A stretch of 35,015 bases of DNA from Gemmatimonadota bacterium (GTDB lineage Bacteria; Gemmatimonadota; Gemmatimonadetes; Gemmatimonadales; Gemmatimonadaceae): positions 1-35,015 of the forward strand of contig JAJPIS010000076.1 in the NCBI GenBank assembly GCA_021324635.1. Direction: 5' to 3'. Made by a program: the position numbers and the translations under genes. Under the pieces are notes generated by a model. It worked only from the letters and a program-made list of their open reading frames with translations. It searched no databases and was not told where the DNA came from. This document shows positions 6,772 through 15,060 of this stretch, one piece after another; position 1 is the first letter of the stretch; every line of letters begins with the position of its first letter.

Positions 6772-7311
6772 TCAAGCCCGGGACGACCGCTGCGCTTCGG
6801 CGTTCCGTTCCTCGAGGCGACGTCGGCGGCGCTCTCTGGCCGCGGCATGGCGGCGCACCTCGTCGGGCGTCTCGGCCAGGAGCGGCGGCACCTCGACGGG
6901 CCGGCCGTTCCGGTCGACGGCGACGAAGGTGAGATAGCACGAGTTCGTGTGGCGACGTCGCCCGGTGATGAGATCCTCGGCCTCCACGCGCACCCCGACT
7001 TCCATCGACGTCCGCCCCGCGTAGTTGACGCTCGCCTTCATGATCACCAGATCGCCGACGTGGATCGGTTCCCGAAAGTCGACGCGATCGACCGATGCGG
7101 TCACGCAGGCCGACCTCGCGTGACGGATCGCCGAGATCGCGGCGGTCCGATCGAGCATCGAGAGCACGACGCCGCCGAACACGTGGCCGAGGACGTTGGC
7201 GTGCTGCGGCATCATGAGCTCGGACGTCTCGTGCTGCGAGTCGCGCACGGGACGCGGCGGCGGCGGCGTCGACCCGGACTGGTGGCTGGCGGCCGTCGAC
7301 GTGCCGCTCAT
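6772..7311 (-). CDS. Acyl-CoA thioesterase (hotdog fold)
   Basis: 179-residue hotdog-fold protein of the YciA/BACH acyl-CoA hydrolase group. Visible signatures are MMPQHANVLGHVFGGVVLSM, the active-site region with N38 to G47, then RVDFREPIHVGDLV and the strand SYLTFVAVD-like NSCYLTFVAVD. It would hydrolyse acyl-CoA to free fatty acid and CoA in the cytoplasm. The first ~25 residues (proline- and serine-rich) and the last ~25 (arginine- and glutamate-rich) lie outside the domain. The ATG at 7311 overlaps the stop of the upstream lipoprotein gene as ATGA, inside an 11-bp tandem repeat. Confidence 0.9.
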   Translation of the reverse strand: MSGTSTAASHQSGSTPPPPRPVRDSQHETSELMMPQHANVLGHVFGGVVLSMLDRTAAISAIRHARSACVTASVDRVDFREPIHVGDLVIMKASVNYAGRTSMEVGVRVEAEDLITGRRRHTNSCYLTFVAVDRNGRPVEVPPLLAETPDEVRRHAAARERRRRRLEERNAEAQRSSRA

Positions 7312-7339
7312 GCTGGCCTCATGCTGGCCTCATGCCGGC
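7307..7339. repeat. Three 11-bp tandem repeats at a gene junction
   Basis: Three adjacent copies of CTCATGCTGGC (7307-7317, 7318-7328, and 7329-7339 with one change). On the minus strand each copy carries an ATGA, but because 11 is not a multiple of three the three ATGs fall in different frames; only the last, at 7311, opens the thioesterase. Confidence 0.85.
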
Positions 7340-8852
7340 CGCCTGCCCGCCGGCTGCCGCTCGCGCGCCGGGGCGGGGTCTGCGGCCGCGGGCGCCCGGA
7401 GCGCCGGAGTGGCGTCCCGAGGGCGGCCAGGGTGACGCGCGGTCTCGCCCCCCGCGCGGCCGGGAGCGGTGCGCGCACCGTCCGGGCGTCGTCACCATAG
7501 AGCGCGCTTTCGTCGAACGCGCGAACGAGGGCCCGCCGCTCCGCGGTGTCGAGCGCTCCGCCGTCCAGCCAGTAGAGCCGCCTCGCCGGGCCCGGAAAGC
7601 GTCCGAGCCGCCACTCGTGGATGCCGCCGTCCCTACTCCGCCCCGCCAGCGCACCGCCAGCCCCACGCTCCCGCCCCGCGCGAGCGCCGCGCGCCGCGCT
7701 GTCCGGACGGTCCGCACGCCCGGCGCGGAGCAGCAGGACGATCCCGCCATCGTCGGCGCCGCCGCTCGGGGCGGCATGGCCGGCCCCGTAGCCGGCCCCC
7801 GGCGCGCCTTCCCTGGTGCCGCCGGCCGTGTCGTACCGGGCGACGACCTCCAGGTCCGGACGGGCCCAGATGTCACTCGCCGAGTCGGCGCCCGCGAGCG
7901 GCAAGGCCGCCTGCTCCGCGCGCCACCAGGGCGCCCGCTCGCCACCCCTCACGTGGAGCGGCGGGATGGGCAGCGCCAGCCCCCCACCCTGGGCCCCGCG
8001 GCCCGGCGCGAAGAACTGCACGGCCGGCTCGCGGCCCACGTCCATGAGCGTGAAGCTCAGCGAGTCGAAGGAAAACTCGCGCAGGGCCGCAGCCGCCCGC
8101 CGCGCGCGCTCGTCGCCGGCGGCGCGGGCGGCCCGGATGGAGTCCATCGTCGCGGCCAGGGCGCGGCGCCCATCGGCGATCGTGGCCCGCGCCGCCGGCG
8201 CGCCGAACATCGCGGCGAGCGACGCCCGCCCCCCGCCCCGCAGATCGACCACGCCGCGCCGCACCGTCTCCTGTTCCGGCCGCCCATCCGCCGTATCGGC
8301 GTCGCCTCGGCGCGCGACGGCGGAGCCCCGATACTCGAAGGAGAGATACGGGCCGGCCACGTCGACGATGTCGACCTCGCCCGTGACCGACGTCGACGGG
8401 TTCTCGGACGCGTCCTCGTCCGGCGGGAGTGGAGTCTCGCCCGGATGCGCGACGGCGTACCCGCGGGCCGCGTGGGCCACGGTCGTGTCCCGGAAGACGG
8501 CCATCGAGTCGCCGGTCAGGAGGTCGCGCCGGTAGATGCGCTGGCTCGTGAACACCGCGTCGTAGTACGAGTGGTCTTCGTCGGCGACGTACACCTCGTA
8601 GAAGCGGCCACCGAACCGAGCGAGCACGAGCGGGGATCCCCGCACGCGAACCCCCTGCGGGCCGGTCGTCACCCAGAATGTCGAGTCGCCCGCGGTGAGG
8701 AGGAACTCGGCGGCCGGGGCCGGCGCCGGTCGCCAGGCCGTCGGGGCCGCGCGGCAGCCCATCCCGACGACGAGCGCGAGCGCCAGCGCGGCGCCCGCTC
8801 GCATCCCCTGGCGCCGCGTCCGCGTCTCCACCGGCGGCGATCCGTGACGCAT
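7308..8852 (-). CDS. Large lipoprotein of unknown function
   Basis: 514-residue protein that I cannot assign to a named family. A hydrophobic signal, MRAGAALALALVVGMGC, gives a lipobox with Cys at about residue 33, so it is probably anchored in the outer or inner membrane. The mature part begins with beta-strand-rich sequence (VRVRGSPLVLARFGGRFYEV, SYYDAVFTSQRIYRRDLLTG) and the last ~150 residues are Ala-, Gly- and Arg-rich, likely flexible. The ATG at 8852 is eight bases from a TATATT box; the ATG at 8804 would give a tighter signal peptide and is an alternative. It heads the operon with the thioesterase and DUF2203 genes, to which it is joined by ATGA. Confidence 0.72.
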   Translation of the reverse strand: MRHGSPPVETRTRRQGMRAGAALALALVVGMGCRAAPTAWRPAPAPAAEFLLTAGDSTFWVTTGPQGVRVRGSPLVLARFGGRFYEVYVADEDHSYYDAVFTSQRIYRRDLLTGDSMAVFRDTTVAHAARGYAVAHPGETPLPPDEDASENPSTSVTGEVDIVDVAGPYLSFEYRGSAVARRGDADTADGRPEQETVRRGVVDLRGGGRASLAAMFGAPAARATIADGRRALAATMDSIRAARAAGDERARRAAAALREFSFDSLSFTLMDVGREPAVQFFAPGRGAQGGGLALPIPPLHVRGGERAPWWRAEQAALPLAGADSASDIWARPDLEVVARYDTAGGTREGAPGAGYGAGHAAPSGGADDGGIVLLLRAGRADRPDSAARGARAGRERGAGGALAGRSRDGGIHEWRLGRFPGPARRLYWLDGGALDTAERRALVRAFDESALYGDDARTVRAPLPAARGARPRVTLAALGTPLRRSGRPRPQTPPRRASGSRRAGGRHEASMRPA

Positions 8853-8860
8853 GGCGGGGG

Positions 8861-8866
8861 AATATA
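8861..8866 (-). promoter_or_regulatory. -10 box of the lipoprotein operon
   Basis: Minus-strand TATATT followed by CCCCCGCC (8 bases) and the ATG at 8852. Spacing and flanking C-tract match the rnz promoter at 5314-5319, which supports use of a leaderless start. Confidence 0.55.
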
Positions 8867-8951
8867 GTCCTGCCCCGCAGGTGGAGCAGACGACGCCCCG
8901 CGCGACCTGGTCCACTAGATTGTCGAGCCCCTGACGCCGACGCACGTCCCC

Positions 8952-8978
8952 GTCCCCGCCGTCCCCGCCGTCCCCGCC
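8952..8978. repeat. Three 9-bp tandem repeats
   Basis: Three perfect adjacent copies of GTCCCCGCC, preceded by a partial copy, in the leader of the 8984 gene. No coding role is seen. Confidence 0.8.
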
Positions 8979-8983
8979 ATCCT

Positions 8984-10162
8984 GTGCCTCCGCTCGCTCG
9001 ATCGCATTCGCGCTGCCGCTCGGCGACCGCGCTCCTCGTCGCGTTGGTGAGCGCCGCTCCCGCGCTCAGCGCCGACCGTGGTGTCGCGCTCCGCACGCCC
9101 CTCCCGCCGACCTCCGCGGCCGGACCCGGCAGCGCGCCCCCCGTCGTCCGCGGGCTCTACGTCAACCGCTTCGCGGCCCAGAGCCCGCGCAAGATGCGCA
9201 CACTCATCGCCCTCGCCGATTCGACGGAAATCAACGCCTTCGTCATCGACATCAAGGACGAATTCGGGATCAACTACGCCTCGTCCGACACGCTCGTGCG
9301 CCGGAACGCCGGACGCGCCGGGGTCATCCCCGACCTGCCGGCACTGCTCGACACCCTGCGGGCGCATCGCATCCTGCCGATCGCGCGCATCGTGGTGTTC
9401 AAGGACTCGGTGGCCGCCCGACGCAACCCCGGGTGGACGATCCGGAAGGCCGACGGGACACCCTGGCGCGACAAGAAGGGATTGGCCTGGGTGAATCCGT
9501 TCGACCGCGCGCTCTGGGAGTACGACCTCCGGGTCGCCGACGAGGTCGCGCGGCTCGGCTTCGCCGAGATCCAGTTCGATTACATCCGCTTCCCCGAGCC
9601 GTATCCCAGTCTGCCGCCACAGGTCTTCCCCGGTCAGGGGGACCAGAAGAAGCCCGAGGTGCTGGCCGAGTTCCTGCGCACCGCGCGCGGGCGACTGGAG
9701 AAGCTCGGCGTGCGGACGACGGCGGACATCTTCGGCCTGGTGACGTCGGTCCGCAGTCCACTCGAGGTCGGCCAGCAGTGGGAGCAGCTCGCCGCGGCCA
9801 CCGACGTCCTGCTACCGATGGTCTACCCCTCGCACTACCCGCACGGCTCCTTCGACCTCCCGCACCCCAACGCGGAGCCGTACAAAGTCGTGGCCGCCGC
9901 CATCTCGGCGGCGCATCGCCGGGACTCGGCGCTCGGCCTGACCGGTGAGCACGTCCGACCCTGGCTTCAGGCCTTCACCCTGGGCGCACCCCACTACGGC
10001 GCCGCCGAGCTCGAGGCCCAGAAGCGCGCCGTCTACGACGCGGGCTACCAGGGCTGGGTGCTGTGGAACCCGGGCTCGCAGTACCGGGCGGTCGCCGGTG
10101 GCCTCGAGCGGAAGGGAGCGACGCGATTGAACGCCGCCGCCAGCGCGAGCCGGAGTCGGTAG
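8984..10162 (+). CDS. Secreted putative glycoside hydrolase (DUF4015)
   Basis: 392-residue protein with an N-terminal signal peptide (ATALLVALVSAAPALSA) and a DUF4015 (PF13200) TIM-barrel domain. Family hallmarks are RGLYVNRFAAQSPRKM, AFVIDIKDEFGINYAS, the WVNPFDRALWEYDLRVADEV segment, EIQFDYIRFPEP and LLPMVYPSHYPHG; the acidic residues in DIKDE and FDYIRFP are the likely catalytic region. It probably acts on a polysaccharide outside the cytoplasmic membrane, but the substrate is not known. The start is a GTG at 8984; the leader contains a 9-bp tandem repeat and a TAGATT (8916-8921) that could be the -10. Its stop is one base from the stop of the convergent dehydrogenase gene. Confidence 0.85.
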   Translation: MPPLARSHSRCRSATALLVALVSAAPALSADRGVALRTPLPPTSAAGPGSAPPVVRGLYVNRFAAQSPRKMRTLIALADSTEINAFVIDIKDEFGINYASSDTLVRRNAGRAGVIPDLPALLDTLRAHRILPIARIVVFKDSVAARRNPGWTIRKADGTPWRDKKGLAWVNPFDRALWEYDLRVADEVARLGFAEIQFDYIRFPEPYPSLPPQVFPGQGDQKKPEVLAEFLRTARGRLEKLGVRTTADIFGLVTSVRSPLEVGQQWEQLAAATDVLLPMVYPSHYPHGSFDLPHPNAEPYKVVAAAISAAHRRDSALGLTGEHVRPWLQAFTLGAPHYGAAELEAQKRAVYDAGYQGWVLWNPGSQYRAVAGGLERKGATRLNAAASASRSR

Positions 10163-10163
10163 C

Positions 10164-11075
10164 TCAGGCGATCTCGGCGCCGGCCCAGCGCTCGACGATC
10201 TGCACCGCTTCCACGTGGTCGGCCGCCTCGCCCAGGGCGGCGTGGGCCATGCGCATGAGCTCAGCCGCGAGCTGGGTGATCGGTGCCGGGACGCGCTCCT
10301 CGCGCAGGAACGCGGCCGCGATCGCAACGTCCTTGTCGAGGAGCGCGAGCCGGAAGGTACGGGGGAACGCCCGTGTCAGGACGCGCTGCGGAATCAGCGT
10401 CATGGTCGCGTTGGACCGGCCACTCGAGGCGTTGATGACGTCGAGCGCGACGTCGGGCGCGACACCGGCTTTGCGCAGCGCGGCGAGCCCCTCGGCGGCC
10501 GACCAGAGGTTCACCGCCAGCAACGCGTTGTTCACGGCCTTGACGGCGTCCCCGGAACCGACCGGTCCGCAGTGCACGATCTTGCCGCCAAAGGTCGCCA
10601 GCACCGGCCGCACACGGTCCAGCGTCGCCAGCTCGCCGCCACACATCACCGTGAGCGTCCCCTGCTCCGCGCCGGTCGTCCCCCCGCTCACCGGCGCGTC
10701 GAGGTAGGCGACGCCGTGGCCCGCCAGGGTCGCCGCGAGCCGCCGCGAGGTCGGCGGATCCCCCGACGTACAGTCCACCCAGACGGCACCGCGCGAGAGT
10801 GACCGAAGGACGGCCGGATCACCCGCGAGCACGCTCTCCACATCGGCCGACGTCGACAGACAGCTGATGATCGTGTCGGCACCACGCACCGCCTCGCCGG
10901 CGGACGACGCGACGCGCACCCGATCGGCCGATGCGGACGACGCAATGTCGCTCATGAAGCGCTGCGCCCGCGCCGCCGTGCGGTTCCACACCGTGAGGTC
11001 CATCCCGGCGGCCGCCACTCGACGGGCCATGCGGCCGCCGATGTCTCCCAGTCCCAAGAACGCGACTCGTGTCAT
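10164..11075 (-). CDS. NAD(P)-dependent 3-hydroxyisobutyrate dehydrogenase-like oxidoreductase
   Basis: 303-residue beta-hydroxyacid dehydrogenase. The Rossmann motif is FLGLGDIGGRMARR, followed by the WNRT segment that often favours NADP. The substrate-binding signature is YLDAPVSGGTTGAEQGTLTV and the catalytic lysine lies in GPVGSGDAVKAVNNALLA. It could reduce glyoxylate or succinic semialdehyde or oxidise 3-hydroxyisobutyrate; the sequence does not decide. I chose the ATG at 11075 because MTRVAFLGLG is the normal N-terminus; a GTG at 11096 would add seven residues. TAAACT lies seven bases before the ATG, overlapping the end of SURF1, so it may have its own leaderless promoter as well as readthrough. 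Confidence 0.88.
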   Translation of the reverse strand: MTRVAFLGLGDIGGRMARRVAAAGMDLTVWNRTAARAQRFMSDIASSASADRVRVASSAGEAVRGADTIISCLSTSADVESVLAGDPAVLRSLSRGAVWVDCTSGDPPTSRRLAATLAGHGVAYLDAPVSGGTTGAEQGTLTVMCGGELATLDRVRPVLATFGGKIVHCGPVGSGDAVKAVNNALLAVNLWSAAEGLAALRKAGVAPDVALDVINASSGRSNATMTLIPQRVLTRAFPRTFRLALLDKDVAIAAAFLREERVPAPITQLAAELMRMAHAALGEAADHVEAVQIVERWAGAEIA

Positions 11076-11085
11076 GGGCAGAAGT

Positions 11086-11844
11086 TTACGCGACACCGCC
11101 CCGTGAGGGCGAGCGCCGCCGCGGCAGGACGAAGACGACGAGGAGCGCGCCGGCGATCGCGATCACGGCGAAGGAGAACCATTGGATCGCGTAGCTCAGG
11201 TGCGGGCCCTCGTCGAGCGGCGGGGGTGGCACCCGCACGGGCGTGCGGGGCGGTCCTGCCGCCGCATCCGCCGCCGTGTCCGGGGCGAGGGCGACGTAGA
11301 AGGGCGCCACCGGGCGTCCCACCCGCGCGCCGATGCGCGAGCGATCGAGCCACCGGAACCGCTCGGGATGTGCGCCGGCCGGGTCCTCGGACGCGCCCGG
11401 GGCACTCCGCGTGAACGGCTCGACATAGCCGACGCCGTCGAGCCGCTCCGGCTCCCGCCATCGCCCCACGTCGATCGTCGCGCCGTCGGGCGCGTACACC
11501 CAGCCCCGGTCGATCATCACCACCGTGTCGCCGCCGAATCCCGAATCGGGACGGAGCGGCGTCAGGACCTGTACCCCCGGCGCCCCATCGCGGATGCGGT
11601 TCGTGTACAGGAGCTCGTGCGCGAAGTCGTAGCGCCCGACGACCCGCACGCGACGGAAGCGGGCGGCCGCCGGGTCGCGCGGGAGGTCGGCCAGCGGCAC
11701 GGGTGGCGCGCTCAGGCGTCGGCCCTCGATGGCGTTCCGGGCGCGTCGCTCGGACCGGCGATGCAGTTGCCAGACGCCGAGCCGCACGAACAGAACCGCG
11801 AGCAGTGCGGAGCAGATGAGGAAGAGCGCGTTGCGACGGGTCAC
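11086..11844 (-). CDS. SURF1-family cytochrome oxidase assembly protein
   Basis: 252-residue membrane protein with the SURF1 layout: an N-terminal transmembrane helix followed by LGVWQLHRRSERRARN, a periplasmic domain with VRVVGRYDFAHELLYTNRIR and VMIDRGWVYAP, and a C-terminal helix in HLSYAIQWFSFAVIAIAGAL. SURF1 helps insert haem a into cytochrome c oxidase subunit I. No oxidase genes are in the window. The start is GTG at 11844, ten bases after the DUF72 stop, so the two are probably cotranscribed. Confidence 0.9.
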   Translation of the reverse strand: MTRRNALFLICSALLAVLFVRLGVWQLHRRSERRARNAIEGRRLSAPPVPLADLPRDPAAARFRRVRVVGRYDFAHELLYTNRIRDGAPGVQVLTPLRPDSGFGGDTVVMIDRGWVYAPDGATIDVGRWREPERLDGVGYVEPFTRSAPGASEDPAGAHPERFRWLDRSRIGARVGRPVAPFYVALAPDTAADAAAGPPRTPVRVPPPPLDEGPHLSYAIQWFSFAVIAIAGALLVVFVLPRRRSPSRGGVA

Positions 11845-11854
11845 GACCCCGGAA

Positions 11855-12721
11855 TCAGAAGAGCAGCAGCTGATCTCCCAGCTGCTCGGGAGGCACGACC
11901 CGAAGGCCGAGCCGTTCCTGAAGCATCCGCGCCGTCGCCGGGGCGTGGCCGGCGAAGAAGTTGCCGGCGTACACGTAGCAGGTGCGGACCTGTGCGCGCA
12001 GTCGCCCGATCGCGTCCGCCCAGACGGCGATATCCCGGGAGCGGTCGACCTGGATCCGCCCGTGGTCGACGAGGTCTCGGTCAGCGCCGAGCCATCGCAC
12101 GTACGCGAAGTCGGCCGTCGGCCGATCGACGAGTCCGAGAGTCACCCGGCGCGTGATGAAGCGGGCGTCGGTGAGGGCGAGGGCGATATTGTGCTCGGCG
12201 AGGAGCGCGAGGATCCCGTCGTGGATCCAGCCCCGGTGCCTGAACTCGACGGCCACCCGCAGGTCGCGCGGCACGAAGGGGAGGAAGGATGCCAGGGCCG
12301 GCAACTCCGCTGGCCCGAAGTCCGCCGGAAACTGTATCAGGATGGGGCCGAGCTTGGGGCCGAGCCCGCGCGCGCGCTCGAAGAACTCGCCCGCCACGTC
12401 CTCGGCGCCGCGGAGGCGCTGCTCGTGTGTGACCTGCTGCGGCATCTTGAGCGCGAAGACGAAGCCGGGCGGGACATGCGCGGACCACCCACGAATCGTG
12501 CTCGGCGACGGCGTGGCGTAGAACGTGGCGTCGACTTCCACCGTGTCGAAGGCGCGCGCGTACACCGTCAGATAGTCGGCCGGCCTGGTCTCGGGCGGAT
12601 AGAAGGACCCGGACCAGTCCGCGTAGTTCCAGCCCTGCGTGCCGACCCGCACCGCGCCATCCCCCGGCCCCGGCGTCCCGGGCGCGGCGCCCGGTGGGAC
12701 ACGTGGCGTGGCGCGTGGCAT
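11855..12721 (-). CDS. DUF72 family protein (YecE-like)
   Basis: 288-residue TIM-barrel protein of the DUF72 family. Signatures are VRVGTQGWNYADWSGSFYPP, TVEVDATFYATPS, FALKMPQQVTHEQRL, LGPILIQFPADF, VAVEFRHRGW and the closing YVYAGNFFAGHAPATARML. The biochemical role of the family is unknown. The ATG at 12721 has no Shine-Dalgarno; a perfect TTGACA (12756-12751 on the minus strand) is upstream, but its -10 partner is weak. It is first in a run with SURF1 and the dehydrogenase. About 20 residues before the domain are proline- and glycine-rich. Confidence 0.9.
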   Translation of the reverse strand: MPRATPRVPPGAAPGTPGPGDGAVRVGTQGWNYADWSGSFYPPETRPADYLTVYARAFDTVEVDATFYATPSPSTIRGWSAHVPPGFVFALKMPQQVTHEQRLRGAEDVAGEFFERARGLGPKLGPILIQFPADFGPAELPALASFLPFVPRDLRVAVEFRHRGWIHDGILALLAEHNIALALTDARFITRRVTLGLVDRPTADFAYVRWLGADRDLVDHGRIQVDRSRDIAVWADAIGRLRAQVRTCYVYAGNFFAGHAPATARMLQERLGLRVVPPEQLGDQLLLF

Positions 12722-12773
12722 GGGAGGAATCGGGCTGTCCGGGGGACGGCTGTCAATGGGGGCGAAGACGGCT

Positions 12774-12821
12774 CACCGACCGGCGCACCGACCGGCGCAC
12801 CGACCGGCGCACCGACCCGGT
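12774..12821. repeat. Four 12-bp tandem repeats between operons
   Basis: Three perfect copies of CACCGACCGGCG and a fourth, CACCGACCCGGT, ending on the first base of the 12821 stop codon; the next bases (CACCGATACG) resemble a fifth degraded copy that lies inside the gene end. It fills most of the gap between the transporter operon and the DUF72 gene. Confidence 0.85.
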
Positions 12822-14335
12822 CACCGATACGTCTCGAAGAAGCCCGTCCCTTCCCCGGCGATCGGCGCCCCGCCGATCCGTCCGGAGAGTCGGGCGAGTC
12901 CCTTCATCTGGATGAAGTACGGGTGCGCGAGTCGGCGCGCCGCGTCGGTGGCACCGCGTTCGATGAGGGGTCGGCGGGTATCGGTCGCCACCGCGTCCTC
13001 GACCGTCAGCACCAACCGCAGGGTATCGTTGCCGCGCACATCCACCAGATCCGCGCGCGACGGGACGCGGAGCGGACGGCCGTCCACGCGCAGGACACGA
13101 TCGTCGACGTAGGCGATCCGCGTCGGGCGGAACGCCGCGCGGAAGCCGAGCGAGTCCACCAGGTACACGAAGAGCGGCGCCGACCCACCCAGCGAGTCCG
13201 GCGGCTGGACGCGCCCGAAGAGGAGGCCGTAGCTCCCCGCCCTGGCCGCGCCCCACTCCCACGTCACGCCGCGCCAGACACCCCAGTTGTGGTCGTGGTA
13301 GGCCTGTGCACCCTGGTACCGCTCGCAGCGGCCGCCGACGCAGAGTGCGCCCGTGGCATTGGCCTCGAGGCCCGGAACCACGTAGCCAGACTCGAAATCG
13401 CCGGTCGCGATCTCGGCGCCGGGGAAATACGCCCGCGGGACCGGCGTGACGACGAGATCGAGGTCGAGCGGCTCGCGCCCGCCCTCCCGGCGCGCGCGGG
13501 CATGCAACGCGTATCGACCGTCGGGCAGCAGGCGCACCGTCGACGCGCCGATCCGCAGATCGGGCGAGCTGGTCGAGAACTCGACGTCCCGTGCCGGTGC
13601 CTCCGCGATATACCGGCGCGCCGGTTGGCGGACGCCGGCGGGCGAGGTCCCGTGGGTCGTCACCAACACCTGTCCGCCCCATCGCGATGGATCCCCGCCG
13701 ACATCGCCCGCCAGGATGAACGAGATGAAGGCCCAGCGTCGCCGGTCGGCGGACACGACGTTGAAGTAGTGCCACTCGGCCCAGCTTCCGCGGTTCGCCA
13801 GCGCCGCCGGCGGCCGATGAAAGTGATCGATGTCGGCGTCCAGCTCGGCGGGCGTCGGGTCCGCCCATCGGCGATCGCCGGGGTCGTCGACCCAGCGGCC
13901 GGCGCGGAGCGTCGGTGCCGCGCCGACGCCGCGGGTCGCCGACGGCAACTCTCCCGCCGCGCGCACCGGCCGCTCGACGCCGTCGGGCGTCGTGAGGTAG
14001 AGCAGCTTGTCCTCGCTCTCCGGCGCCACCGCGCGCACGAGGGGTGCGAGCCGTGGCGCGGCGAGCAGCTGTAGGTAGATGAACCGGGCATCGGGAATCG
14101 AGAAATACAGGCCCCCGAGCCCACCCGTCTTCAGCACCTCGAGGTCGATGCCCTCGGGGAGCACCGTGATGTCGCCGCCGCCGACCAGGCGCTCATCCTG
14201 TGCTTGCGTGACCATCGCCTCACCGATGGAGAGCAGGACGATCATGACGCCCACTCCCAGGCCGAAGCCCAGGAACAGCAGCGCCGACCGCCACGGCTTG
14301 TAGAGGAAATTGCGAAGGGCGAGCCGGGCGATCAC
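12821..14335 (-). CDS. Permease-like N-terminus fused to an AttH/CrtC lipocalin-like domain
   Basis: 504-residue protein. Residues 1-45 look like the start of a FtsX/LolC-type ABC permease (RNFLYKPWRSALLFLGFGLG plus VGVMIVLLSIGEAM, one transmembrane helix), followed by a short extracytoplasmic piece with GGGDITVLPEGIDLEVLKTG. From about residue 180 it switches to an AttH/CrtC domain (PF07143): W188-HYFNVV, beta-strand repeats, then Y346-HDHNWGVWRGVTWEWG and a C-terminal GTGFFETYR. The permease core and its last three helices are absent. In AttEFGH-type systems AttH is a separate secreted lipocalin-like partner of the transporter. Here it would be tethered to the membrane. The start is GTG at 14335, overlapping the ATPase stop as GTGA. 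Ligand unknown. Confidence 0.8.
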   Translation of the reverse strand: MIARLALRNFLYKPWRSALLFLGFGLGVGVMIVLLSIGEAMVTQAQDERLVGGGDITVLPEGIDLEVLKTGGLGGLYFSIPDARFIYLQLLAAPRLAPLVRAVAPESEDKLLYLTTPDGVERPVRAAGELPSATRGVGAAPTLRAGRWVDDPGDRRWADPTPAELDADIDHFHRPPAALANRGSWAEWHYFNVVSADRRRWAFISFILAGDVGGDPSRWGGQVLVTTHGTSPAGVRQPARRYIAEAPARDVEFSTSSPDLRIGASTVRLLPDGRYALHARARREGGREPLDLDLVVTPVPRAYFPGAEIATGDFESGYVVPGLEANATGALCVGGRCERYQGAQAYHDHNWGVWRGVTWEWGAARAGSYGLLFGRVQPPDSLGGSAPLFVYLVDSLGFRAAFRPTRIAYVDDRVLRVDGRPLRVPSRADLVDVRGNDTLRLVLTVEDAVATDTRRPLIERGATDAARRLAHPYFIQMKGLARLSGRIGGAPIAGEGTGFFETYR

Positions 14336-15060
14336 CGGCCGACGATCCCCCCGTCGCGCATCTGGATCACCCGTCCTGCGGCCCTCGCCAGCGCGTCATC
14401 GTGCGTGACGACGACGAGCGTCGTCCCATCCTCCCGGAGCCGCTGGAACAGCGCGATCACCTCGCCGCCGGTCGCCGCGTCCAGCTCGCCCGTGGGCTCG
14501 TCCGCCAGCAGGAGCGTCGGCCGGTTGGCGAGCGCCCGCGCGATCGCCACTCGCTGCTGCTCGCCGCCGGAGAGCTGCGCCGGCCGATGTCGCTCGCGGT
14601 CCGCGAGCCCGACGTACGCCAGCAGCTCGCGGGCGCGGGCGGCCCGCGCGGCCGCAGGCACACCCGCCTCGGCCATCGGCAGCTCGACGTTTTCCCGGGC
14701 CGACAGCATGGGCATGAGGTAGAAGCGCTGGAAGACGAATCCGATGTGGCGGAGCCGAAACGCGGTCGCCTCGCGGTCGGGAAGCCCACCGACATCGCGC
14801 CCCTGGATCCGCACCTCGCCGGCCGTCGGGCGATCGATCACGCCGAGGAGATTGAGGAGCGTCGACTTCCCGCATCCGGACGGCCCGACGATCGCCACAT
14901 GCTCGCCGGCGCCGATATCGAACGACACACCTCTGAGCGCCCGCACGATCTCGTCACCCATCGGGTAGTCTCGGCGGAGGCCCCGGACGCTCACGACCGG
15001 AGCCCGCGCCGCTCCGGGGGTCGGCGCCGGCTGTGCGGCCATGGCGGCCGTCCTGGTCAC
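14332..15060 (-). CDS. ABC transporter ATPase, LolD/MacB type
   Basis: 242-residue nucleotide-binding subunit. Walker A is G59-PSGCGKST, the Q-loop is in FVFQRFYLMPMLSARENVEL, the signature is LSGGEQQRVAIARAL, Walker B is LLLADEPTGELD and the switch histidine is in VVVTHDD, so it should be an active ATPase. Its spacing and DEPTGELD loop are typical of the LolD/MacB class, which drives mechanotransmission to the periplasm rather than conventional import. The GTG at 15060 overlaps the permease stop as GTGA; an ATG at 15042 would shorten it by six residues. It is third in the 17100-12821 operon. Confidence 0.93.
   Translation of the reverse strand: MTRTAAMAAQPAPTPGAARAPVVSVRGLRRDYPMGDEIVRALRGVSFDIGAGEHVAIVGPSGCGKSTLLNLLGVIDRPTAGEVRIQGRDVGGLPDREATAFRLRHIGFVFQRFYLMPMLSARENVELPMAEAGVPAAARAARARELLAYVGLADRERHRPAQLSGGEQQRVAIARALANRPTLLLADEPTGELDAATGGEVIALFQRLREDGTTLVVVTHDDALARAAGRVIQMRDGGIVGR

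Noticed and set aside
7332-8867. Plus-strand 511-residue open frame opposite the lipoprotein gene
   Set aside because: Arg/Gly/Pro-rich antisense frame; the minus strand has the signal peptide, promoter and operon links.
11729-14074. 781-residue plus-strand open frame across the DUF72 and AttH-fusion genes
   Set aside because: It spans two unrelated minus-strand genes and their gap, so it is a GC-bias artefact.
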